Source: Halotia wernerae
GTDB taxonomy: Bacteria; Cyanobacteriota; Cyanobacteriia; Cyanobacteriales; Nostocaceae
DNA: 64,000 bases
Assembly: GCA_034931985.1 (NCBI GenBank)
Contig: JAYGHB010000099.1
Location: 36,136-100,135 of the forward strand
Direction: 5' to 3'
Below, piece after piece: positions 57,220 to 64,000 of the stretch (position 1 is its first letter; the number at the start of each line of letters is the position of its first letter). The position numbers were made by a program, and so were the translations under genes. Under the pieces are notes generated by a model. The model was not told the origin of the DNA. It made no database searches and saw nothing but the letters and a program-made list of their open reading frames with translations.

Positions 57220-58200
57220 TTAATGGGCAACTTCTGTAAAAACGCCTATTTTGCGGAATTTGTCATAGCGTAGTTGACGGCGTTCTTGAGATGTGAATCG
57301 GTTCAGCTCATCCAAATTATCTAACAGCGCTTGCTTGAGAATTGTAGCGGCTTTCAGGGGGTCAGAGTGAGCGCCACCAATGGGTTCAGGCAATATTTGG
57401 TCGATAATACCCAGGTTTTTTAGATCGGCAGAAATAATTTTTAGGGCTACTGCTGCTTGGGGAGCTTTGGCAGCATCTTTCCACAAGATAGCAGCACAGC
57501 CTTCAGGGCTAATAACGGTATAAACAGCGTGTTCAAACATTAATAGACGATCGCCGATACCAATACCCAGCGCTCCGCCAGAACTGGCTTCACCAATGAC
57601 TGTGCAGATAATGGGTACATCCAGGCAGAACATTTCGCGCAAATTGTAGGCGATCGCTTCGCCTGCTCCTTGGTTTTCTGCTGTTACTGTAGCCAAAGCA
57701 CCAGGGGTATCAATAAAAGTTAAAATTGGCATCCCGAACTTATTGGCATGTTCCATCAAACGTAGCGCTTTACGATAGCCTCCTGGGGCAGCCATCCCGA
57801 AGTTACGGGCAATATTATCTTTGGTGTCGCGACCTTTTTGTTGGCCTAACATTACCACTGGTTGACCCCCTAAGCGACCCACACCACCAACTAAAGCCGG
57901 ATCATCACCGCCGCAGCGATCGCCATGTAACTCCATCCATTCATCACTAATTGCCTGAATGTAATCAAGAGTACTAGGGCGGCGAGGATGACGAGCCACT
58001 TGCAATTGCTGGAATGGCGATAAACTACTGAAAATTTCCTCACGCAGTTGCATGGCGCGTGCTTCTAGTTGACGAATTTGACCAGATACATCAACGCCAT
58101 TTTCTTCTGCAAGTTGCCGAATTTGATCAATCCGGGTTGCGAGTTCTGCTAGCGGTTTTTCAAAATCCAACAGTAGCGGTTTGCGCTCGGTAGTTGCCAT
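57220..58200 (-). CDS. accA: acetyl-CoA carboxylase carboxyltransferase subunit alpha
   Basis: Part of acetyl-CoA carboxylase, which makes malonyl-CoA for fatty-acid synthesis. The 326-residue protein shows the N-terminal coiled region (LATRIDQIRQLAEENGVDVS), DYIQAISDEWMELHGDRCGGDDPALVGGVGRLGG, the CoA/carboxybiotin pocket IDTPGALAT and GEASSGGALGIGIGDRLLMFEHAVYTVISPEGCAAIL. Length is usual for cyanobacteria. It sits downstream of aar and ado on the same strand, the conserved cyanobacterial order, which couples fatty-acid supply to alkane synthesis. Confidence 0.97.
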   Translation of the reverse strand: MATTERKPLLLDFEKPLAELATRIDQIRQLAEENGVDVSGQIRQLEARAMQLREEIFSSLSPFQQLQVARHPRRPSTLDYIQAISDEWMELHGDRCGGDDPALVGGVGRLGGQPVVMLGQQKGRDTKDNIARNFGMAAPGGYRKALRLMEHANKFGMPILTFIDTPGALATVTAENQGAGEAIAYNLREMFCLDVPIICTVIGEASSGGALGIGIGDRLLMFEHAVYTVISPEGCAAILWKDAAKAPQAAVALKIISADLKNLGIIDQILPEPIGGAHSDPLKAATILKQALLDNLDELNRFTSQERRQLRYDKFRKIGVFTEVAH

Positions 58201-58456
58201 AGTTAGGGGTTGGGGATTAGGTACTGGGAATAAGAGATTGGATACTGGGGACTGGCATTGGGATAAGAGATTGGGTATAACTATGAGGATTTAGGAATTG
58301 AGCATAAGCATCAGTGGTTAGGAACTAGGGATTATGGATTGAAGATTGGGGGCAATGGGAATTATATCCTAGTAGGGTATCAAGGCGACCTTCCTAGGTT
58401 AAGGGGCATTGGGCATTGGAAAATTCTTGCTCCTCTGCTCCCCCAGTTCCCAGTTA
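58201..58456. repeat. degenerate GGGATTGG-type repeats in the aar-accA spacer
   Basis: The 256-bp spacer between aar and accA is filled with imperfect repeats of a TTGGGGATT/GGGATTGGG kind, ending in GGGGCATTGGGCATTGG (58401-58417). This is a run of the Nostocales heptamer family. No gene. Confidence 0.65.
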
Positions 58457-59476
58457 CTAAACCAGCAATGGTCTAAATCCGTGCTTGACTGATGCTTGAC
58501 CAATCTGTTCCATTTTGTCTACGGTAATCTGATTGCGCCCCCAAGAAAAGTTCGTATATAACTTCTCAAATTCCAGCAGCATGGACTCGGCAAAACAAGC
58601 AAACAACTGGCGCGCTGGCACATCCATATTGACTATTTTCATGATTTTCCAGTCAATATCCAGAGAATGTTCAACAATTCCACCGTTTAGCACATATACG
58701 CCGGGATGCTGAATTTTTGTAGCTAAGTTTTTAGGATAGCCGCCATCAATTAATAGACAAGGTTTCTGCAAAACATTGGGGTCGATTTCCATGCCTTTAG
58801 GCATACTGGCAACCCAAACAACAATATCAGCTAGGGGCAGAGCTTCATCCAAAGCCATAATTTTCCCTCGCCCTAGTTCAGCCTGTAACTCGGTCAGACG
58901 TTCATGGTTGCGGGCTATCAGCAAGAGTTCTTTGACATCTGTTTTGGCATCTAGCCAGCGCGTGACTGCACTACCAATATCCCCAGTTGCCCCACATACA
59001 GCAACCGTCGCGTTCTTTAAATCAATTCCTATTTGTTTTGATGCTTGTTCCACCTGCCGACAAATAATGTAGGCAGTATGGGTATTCCCTGTGGTGAAGC
59101 GTTCAAACTCTAGTTTGATGTTGCGAACTTGGCTAAACTGCTCCAATTTAAAATTTTCAAAAATAATTGAAGAAAACCCGCCTAGAGCAGTGATATTGAT
59201 GCCATGCTTTTGAGCATGGGCCATGGCATTGAGGATTTTGCGGGTTGCTGCCTTGATGCGGCGATTGGCTAGCATTTCAGGTAAAAAGCAAGATTCTACA
59301 TACCGTCCTTCAATTGTCTGTCCGGTAACACTGGTGACAGTGATGTTATCAACAATTTGCGGCGGGGCGCTGCACCAAAAATCTAGCCCTTGATCGGCAT
59401 ATTCTGGGTATCCCAATTCTTGAGCTACCGATTGAGCGTGTTCTAAACTAGTCAGATGTCCAATTAGACCAAACAT
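58457..59476 (-). CDS. aar: long-chain acyl-ACP reductase
   Basis: Reduces fatty acyl-ACP to the fatty aldehyde that ADO then converts to an alkane. The 339-residue length matches the cyanobacterial enzyme. Visible are the N-terminal MFGLIGHLTSLEHAQSVAQE, the NADPH fold GATGDIGSAVTRWLDA, the catalytic cysteine region in CLLIDGGYPK, and the conserved C-terminus FAESMLLEFEKLYTNFSWGRN. ado lies upstream by 150 bases and accA downstream. Each gene probably has its own promoter, as is known for this locus in other cyanobacteria. Confidence 0.97.
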   Translation of the reverse strand: MFGLIGHLTSLEHAQSVAQELGYPEYADQGLDFWCSAPPQIVDNITVTSVTGQTIEGRYVESCFLPEMLANRRIKAATRKILNAMAHAQKHGINITALGGFSSIIFENFKLEQFSQVRNIKLEFERFTTGNTHTAYIICRQVEQASKQIGIDLKNATVAVCGATGDIGSAVTRWLDAKTDVKELLLIARNHERLTELQAELGRGKIMALDEALPLADIVVWVASMPKGMEIDPNVLQKPCLLIDGGYPKNLATKIQHPGVYVLNGGIVEHSLDIDWKIMKIVNMDVPARQLFACFAESMLLEFEKLYTNFSWGRNQITVDKMEQIGQASVKHGFRPLLV

Positions 59477-59571
59477 GTAGTGATATATTAGGCGTATGCT
59501 TTGTCAAAAGCGTGGAATAAGTGGGTAAGAGATAATAGCTAACTCTTAAAAGTACTACACAAAGCGTCAGA

Positions 59572-59589
59572 TTCATCCTTCAGGATGAA
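59572..59589 (-). terminator. hairpin between ado and aar
   Basis: TTCATCC/GGATGAA stem with a short loop, 38 bases after the ado stop. A second and third TTCATCC follow the stop more closely. It may partly end the ado transcript. Confidence 0.45.
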
Positions 59590-59626
59590 GTCAGAAATTT
59601 TTCATCCTTCATCCTTTACACTTTAT

Positions 59627-60322
59627 CTACGCACCGACGAGTCCGTAGGCTGACAAGCGCATGATGTCTCTAGTAGTGAAGCCAATGTTACTTAAAGCTT
59701 CACCGTACTGAATCATGAAGTCTTCCACCAAAGCTTCTTTTTCCATTGCCAAGACTTGGGCATCGTCCGCTACTTCGTTGAGCATTTTCCAAACAAGGGG
59801 TAGGTTTTGGCGATTTGCTGCTTCTAATTCCGCTTTAGCTTCGGTAAAACGCTCTTTTAACCAAACTTCTCCAAAGTTAAGGTGACTATACTCATCTTTG
59901 ACAACTCCCTCAGTAATTTTACGAGCAAAGTCATCGGCAACGGGGATATAAATGTTGTATGCTGCTATGGCGAAACATTCAATAATCAAAGATTGAATGA
60001 GTAAACAAGTGACAATTTTACCTTCTGCCGCCGCTGTTTGGAAGTTTTCATGCAGTCCCAAGAAGAACTTCTTCGCAAATTGCAAATCTGGTGTTACCTG
60101 AAGATTGCGCCCACAAGCTTCAAATCCTTTCTTGTGGCGACTTTCCATTTTGGATAGGCGAATTAACTCATCTTGACTTGCGGGCAGTAGTTGGGCTAGT
60201 TTGATGTAATTGTCATGGGCTTCTTGTTCCCCTTCAATGACGATCGCATTTATACGGCTGTAAGCATCTTTGTATTTTTCGCTCTTAAAATCAATTTCAA
60301 ATTCGGTTGCAAGCTGCTGCAT
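59627..60322 (-). CDS. ado: aldehyde-deformylating oxygenase (alkane synthase)
   Basis: A 231-residue ferritin-like di-iron enzyme that splits fatty aldehydes into alkane and formate. The ligands are all found at family positions: Glu32, Glu60 and His63 (KMESRHKKG), then Glu115, Glu144 and His147 (CFAIAAYNIY region and KDEYSHLNFGE). The C-terminus ends MRLSAYGLVGA like other Nostoc enzymes. A longer frame to 60352 exists, but homologues start at MQQL, so the ATG at 60322 is chosen. Heads the ado-aar-accA block. Confidence 0.97.
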   Translation of the reverse strand: MQQLATEFEIDFKSEKYKDAYSRINAIVIEGEQEAHDNYIKLAQLLPASQDELIRLSKMESRHKKGFEACGRNLQVTPDLQFAKKFFLGLHENFQTAAAEGKIVTCLLIQSLIIECFAIAAYNIYIPVADDFARKITEGVVKDEYSHLNFGEVWLKERFTEAKAELEAANRQNLPLVWKMLNEVADDAQVLAMEKEALVEDFMIQYGEALSNIGFTTRDIMRLSAYGLVGA

Positions 60323-60499
60323 AGAATCGTTACTCCTGTAAACCTGAGTCATTTGATACCAGAACTTAATTTACCTTATGAATTTAGGGTAACAAGCGCT
60401 GTGATTTAATTTAACTTAACAAGTCACTATGTTATAGATTAGCTGTTGCTGGGGGCGATGCTCTAGTACCAGAAGAACAAATGCGTTGAAAATCAACTC

Positions 60500-61327
60500 A
60501 TGTCCAAATCAAACTGGAATCTAAAATCAACCAATTTTTTGAGCTTAATAGTGCTACTGCTGGGGGCATTAATTGTTTTACTACCGCTTTTGGTAGTTTT
60601 TCTCACCTCTTTTGCACCTCCAGGAGCCAATCTAGAACTTTTGCCTAAAAATAACTGGTCTTTAGCTAATTATCGCGATGCATGGCAGCGAGGTAAATTT
60701 TTACTGGCGTTTGCTAATTCTACCTTAGTCGCGATCGCGGTGACGGCTTTTCAAATGGTCACTTCGGCATTGGCAGGTTACGCCCTCGCAAGACTGAAGT
60801 TTCGCGGTAGACAAGCGCTGCTACTGGTTGTACTAGCAACTTTGGTGATTCCCTTTCAACTACTGGTGATACCTATTTTTTTGGTATTGAAGTGGGGACA
60901 CCTAATAAATACTTACTGGGCGCTAATTTTACCAACTGCTGTCAACGGCTTTGGTATTTTCTTGTTACGTCAGTATTTCCAAACAATTCCCGTAGAGTTA
61001 GAAGAAGCTGCAACCATCGATGGGGCAAACCGACTGCAAATTTTGTGGCGGGTGATGTTACCTTTAGCGCGTCCAGCTTTGGTAACGCTGTTTTTGTTCA
61101 CCTTCATCGCCGAATGGAATGATTTATTTAAGCCTTTAGTATTTACAACACGACCAGAATTGAGAACAGTACAGCTGGCGTTGGCAGAGTTTCAAGAGCA
61201 ATTTACCAATAATTGGCCTTTGATGATGGCTGCGGTAACAATTGCAACTGTGCCAGTAATGGTGCTATTCCTCATCGGTCAGCGTCAGTTTATCCGGGGT
61301 ATTGCGGCGACTGGGATTAAGAATTAA
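60500..61327 (+). CDS. carbohydrate ABC transporter permease (MalG type)
   Basis: A 275-residue inner-membrane permease with six helices. The EAA loop is clear (VELEEAATIDGANRLQILWRVMLPLARPALVT), the feature that docks to the ATPase. N-terminal SLIVLLLGALIVLLPLLVVFLTSFAPP and the QLALAEFQEQFTNNW tail fit the sugar/glycerol-phosphate family. The partner permease, binding protein and ATPase are not in the window, so the substrate is unknown. It is divergent from ado, sharing a 150-bp upstream spacer. Confidence 0.85.
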   Translation: MSKSNWNLKSTNFLSLIVLLLGALIVLLPLLVVFLTSFAPPGANLELLPKNNWSLANYRDAWQRGKFLLAFANSTLVAIAVTAFQMVTSALAGYALARLKFRGRQALLLVVLATLVIPFQLLVIPIFLVLKWGHLINTYWALILPTAVNGFGIFLLRQYFQTIPVELEEAATIDGANRLQILWRVMLPLARPALVTLFLFTFIAEWNDLFKPLVFTTRPELRTVQLALAEFQEQFTNNWPLMMAAVTIATVPVMVLFLIGQRQFIRGIAATGIKN

Positions 61328-61445
61328 TACAGGGATATGGCGAAGAGTTAAATGGAGAAAAACTTACGGATTTATCACTGTAGGGTGTATAGCCGTAATT
61401 TCGGAATAAACCGTAACAGGACGTTTGTATCTGCTATGTAAAGCA

Positions 61446-61760
61446 TTAATTATGATTTCCATAGATGCTTTCTCGCGTAAAAGCTTCTGGTGGTAGGATA
61501 GGTATTTCTTTCGCTCGTTCAGCAAGTAATTTTATATCGGCTTCCCAAGCTTCAGGGTCAAAAGGACGTTTTACCCCTTGAGAGGCTTTTGGCTGTTTTT
61601 GTTTCTCTAACGTGGCGATATCCCTTTCAATCAAATCACGGATGTACGCGGCTCTGTCGCCGCCTGTTTGGCGAACTCGCTCATCAATCAGCTTGAGCAA
61701 AGGTTCGGGGATTCCTGTAAGCTCAATTTTGTGATTGTTCATGTTGTTTTTCATGCTCAT
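61446..61760 (-). CDS. ribbon-helix-helix-like small protein
   Basis: A 104-residue protein whose N-terminal part (HKIELTGIPEPLLKLIDERV, then GDRAAYIRDLIERDIATLE) fits a ribbon-helix-helix DNA-binding domain, as in antitoxins or small regulators. The C-terminal half is Pro/Glu-rich (FDPEAWEADIKLLAERAKEI). No toxin-like gene follows. It lies downstream of the Rpn-like gene on the same strand, 110 bases away. An orphan antitoxin is possible but not proven. Confidence 0.5.
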   Translation of the reverse strand: MSMKNNMNNHKIELTGIPEPLLKLIDERVRQTGGDRAAYIRDLIERDIATLEKQKQPKASQGVKRPFDPEAWEADIKLLAERAKEIPILPPEAFTRESIYGNHN

Positions 61761-61869
61761 GCTTCAACTATAAAACGGCTTTACTGACAATACAGTTCGG
61801 TTAACTATAGCCGTTCCCCTTAAAGAACTTGTCATTACCCATATTTTTGTAATAACTAAATTGTCGCGC

Positions 61870-62655
61870 TTACAAAACATCACCTAATTCTTCAATTGTC
61901 GTTGCTATGACAATGCCACGTAAAATTTCTTTCAACCGCTCTAGCTCAGAAATTTGGTTGACTTGGGGCATTAATTCCAAGCCCTGACCGCCAAGTTTAG
62001 CATCTAAACTCATTTCGATATTGGATAAAATTTCCTCTCGCCGTCCCTGTTCTACTCCACGCTGTTCAATTTCTTGATACCAAGGCGAATCACGTAATAC
62101 AGCCATATCCCACCTCATAATCTCCTGAACTAACGTACTCTCAAGCACAAAGGTGGCAAAAAATGCCAATACTGTCTCCAGTTGATTTAACTGTTCATCA
62201 GCACGTAAAATCCGCAATGCTTCTCTAATTGTAGACTCGTTCTCCCCGTCTTTGAGAATCGGCACAAACAGTAATAATGAAGGTATCGGTTGGTCAAAGG
62301 CAATATTGACATCAACCTCCCACAAATTAATCACACGATAATCTTGACGTGCTTGTAACCCAGCAATATTTGATGCAAATCTACTCAGTATTTCATCATC
62401 ATTGATTTTCAAAATATTAATTAATACTGGGTATGTGGGTAATTTATACTTCTCCTCCGCTAGTGCTGCGTAGGCACGCATCCTTCTTGGCATTTGGGAT
62501 GAAGGACGCAATTGTAATTCATTGAGAACCAAGAATTCACCATATTGTTGACTGTCAACACGAATTAAAACATCACTTTCTCTACTAATCCATTGAAATT
62601 CAGAATTGAGAATTTCTCCAGGCACAATATCGGGTATTTGTGTTACCCATTTCAC
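61870..62655 (-). CDS. Rpn/DUF4351-type putative nuclease, probably N-terminally short
   Basis: A 261-residue protein of the family often named Rpn or PD-(D/E)XK-nuclease-like transposase. The acidic ELQLRPSSQMPRRMRAYAALAEEKY segment and IREALRILRADEQLNQLE are typical, and the C-terminus (SLDAKLGGQGLELMPQVNQI, then LERLKEILRGIVIATTIEELG) is the DUF4351-like tail that cyanobacterial members share. Compared with relatives the first tens of residues seem missing, although the start codon is plausible. Many such genes occur per cyanobacterial genome. Activity unknown. Confidence 0.65.
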   Translation of the reverse strand: MKWVTQIPDIVPGEILNSEFQWISRESDVLIRVDSQQYGEFLVLNELQLRPSSQMPRRMRAYAALAEEKYKLPTYPVLINILKINDDEILSRFASNIAGLQARQDYRVINLWEVDVNIAFDQPIPSLLLFVPILKDGENESTIREALRILRADEQLNQLETVLAFFATFVLESTLVQEIMRWDMAVLRDSPWYQEIEQRGVEQGRREEILSNIEMSLDAKLGGQGLELMPQVNQISELERLKEILRGIVIATTIEELGDVL

Positions 62656-62829
62656 CTATTTGTTAAGTGCAAGACTAATTAACTTTTTGGTGCTGATATC
62701 TGCGGTTTTCGCCATCGTATAATCTGACAACTTTTGCAATTTTATTCATTCATATGCAATTTTTGGTAGTCTGAAGCGTGACAGGTAGGGGCGCAAGGTG
62801 CTACGCCCCGATATTTTGCTGTATTTAAC

Positions 62830-62940
62830 CTATTGCATCAAAATTTGACGGCTTAAAATACTCATGACCTCACCTTGATTAGCTGTTGGTAGTAGTGGAC
62901 TCCAGTCTTTAACTTCCGCATAGCCAATGACTTGTAACAA
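62830..62940 (-). pseudogene. 3-prime end of a gene cut by IS66
   Basis: The reverse strand reads LQVIGYAEVKDWSPLLPTAN then QGEVMSILSRQILMQ before TAG at 62832-62830, an open frame that runs straight into the left end of the IS66 copy. The rest of the gene would lie beyond the IS, outside the window. I do not recognise the protein. Confidence 0.45.
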
Positions 62941-64000
62941 GGTAACCGTTCACGGGAGAAATTAGGCTACCAGGAAAAATAAGTACAGAGAGATGGTAGA
63001 TTAGAGGTCATGAAGAAAATCAGCCTCATCAGCCACATCTATAGAACAGAAGTACCGGAATCGGATTGGGAAAAGACTCCATCCAGTGTCAAAGGAAGGA
63101 TGGAGGAGATGAAGGCGTTGATACAAGAATTAGAAGAAAAACTGAACAGAACATCAAAGAACTCATCATCACCACCATCAACAGACCCACTCAATGTAGA
63201 AAAGAAAGCAGAAAAGAAAAAGAGTGAAAAGAAGGTAGGGGGACAACCAGGGCATCAAAGATTTGAGAAAGTCCTCTACCCAGAATCGGAATGTGCTGAG
63301 GTAATAAACCACAAACCAAAGTTGTGTAGTAGCTGCAAAAGTCATTTAGAGGGAGAAGATGAGAACCCAATCAGACATCAGCATATAGAGATACCACCAA
63401 TCAAACCAATCATCATCGAACATCGATTACATCAGCTTAAATGCGTGGAATGTGGTAAAAGTACAAGAGCAAAATTGCCAGCAGATGTAGAGTCAAATCA
63501 TTATGGAACAAGAGTAGTAGCTCTTGTTGCGGTATTAAGTGGACTGTATCGCCATAGTCAGAGAATGGTGAAAACAGCAATGGAGGAAATATTTGACATC
63601 AGACTGAGCTTGGGAACAATCAATAAACTGAGAATGGAGGCGAGTACTGCCCTAGAGTTGGCAGTAGCAGAAGCGAAAACCTACGTTCAGAATGCGGCGG
63701 TGGTAGGAGCAGATGAAACAAGCTTCTCTCAAGGAAATATGGATGGATACAACGCTAAAAAAAGCCAAGGTTGGTTGTGGGTGGCAGTGACGCCATTAGT
63801 CACATTCTTTCAAATTACACTAACTCGCTGTACATCTGCGGCTAAAGATTTGTTAGGTGAAACCTTTGATGGAATTTTAAACTCAGATCGTTATGGAGCC
63901 TACAATTGGGTAAGTTCAGAGCAGCGACAATTGTGTTGGGCACACCTGACCACAAACAGGGTATGGGGTGTGGGGTGTGGGGTGTAGGGGAAAGATGAAA
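62941..64000 (+). mobile_element. IS66-family element (left part)
   Basis: Begins near GTAACCGTTCACGGGAG, the IS66-type terminal pattern, and continues through the transposase gene to the window edge. A GGGGTGT tandem repeat interrupts its gene near 63950. The right end is not in the window. Confidence 0.75.
63010..63987 (+). pseudogene. IS66 transposase, broken by a tandem repeat
   Basis: IS66 TnpC-type transposase. A leucine-rich start (MKALIQELEEKLNRTSKNSS), then the Gly-Gln-Pro-Gly-His linker (GGQPGHQ), a CxxC zinc-ribbon (LCSSCKSH, then LKCVECGKS), the HTH region (SLGTINKLRMEAS) and the first DDE residue in GADETSF, then SDRYGAYNW and QRQLCWAHL. Normally the protein continues with LIRDF and another 150 residues. 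Here the frame turns into TTNRVWGVGCGV and stops, because a GGGGTGT repeat replaces the rest (63959-63990). The element is therefore not functional unless the sequence resumes beyond the window. Confidence 0.85.

Overview
The window is chromosomal DNA from a filamentous, probably heterocyst-forming (Nostocales) cyanobacterium. This rests on photosystem and electron-transfer genes (psbV, petE, psaK, ndhH), the cyanobacterial hydrocarbon locus ado-aar-accA, the HIP1 octamer GCGATCGC scattered through genes and spacers, and many short dispersed repeats (TGGGCAT-type heptamers, TTCCCTG repeats, REP-like palindromes) typical of the order. No rRNA, tRNA or CRISPR array was found.

Layout. 1-6.5 kb: a possible small RNA, a small IF2-N-like protein, psbV, petE, a TonB-like protein, a lipase, an odd cytochrome b-like protein and an amino-acid ABC permease (NatG-like). 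6.5-17.5 kb: an accessory island lying between that permease and its probable binding protein (NatF-like, 17.5-18.6 kb). It holds a TetR regulator with two matching operators, a Coq4-like protein, a 1.7-kb non-coding repeat-bearing stretch, a fatty-acyl-AMP ligase/ACP/thioester-reductase megaprotein, a membrane fatty-acid desaturase, a TMEM175-like channel protein and an MFS-ABC fusion exporter. Together these look like a small lipid-aldehyde or lipid-alcohol pathway with its own export and regulation. 19-29 kb: mostly core genes (YbjN, DUF3318, a 2OG dioxygenase, DnaJ, a P-loop kinase, glgC, ndhH, rsmH, a methyltransferase).

29-35 kb is mobile-element territory. A degenerate IS630 copy was itself hit by a 131-bp dispersed repeat. 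Next come a GH116 glucosylceramidase-like gene and a second IS630 copy that carries a frameshift. That second copy is split by an IscB (OMEGA) element with both end hairpins, an upstream omega-RNA region and an intact-looking RNA-guided nuclease gene. Removing 1661 bp restores the IS630 frame.

35-53 kb: an M16-like protein without its zinc motif, cell-wall and holin-like genes, a CbiG C-terminal domain, M1 and M3 peptidases, hydrolases, RodZ-like, an FAD oxidoreductase, aroE, a methyltransferase, an orphan ParD antitoxin and several gene fragments. 53-61 kb: psaK, trpF, folE, an SDR and the accA-aar-ado block. A well-formed predicted H-type pseudoknot lies just after accA. 61-64 kb: a sugar ABC permease, an RHH-like protein, an Rpn-like protein and an IS66 transposase broken by a short tandem repeat at the window edge.

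The two most unusual loci are the lipid-reductase island that splits the nat genes and the IscB element inside IS630.
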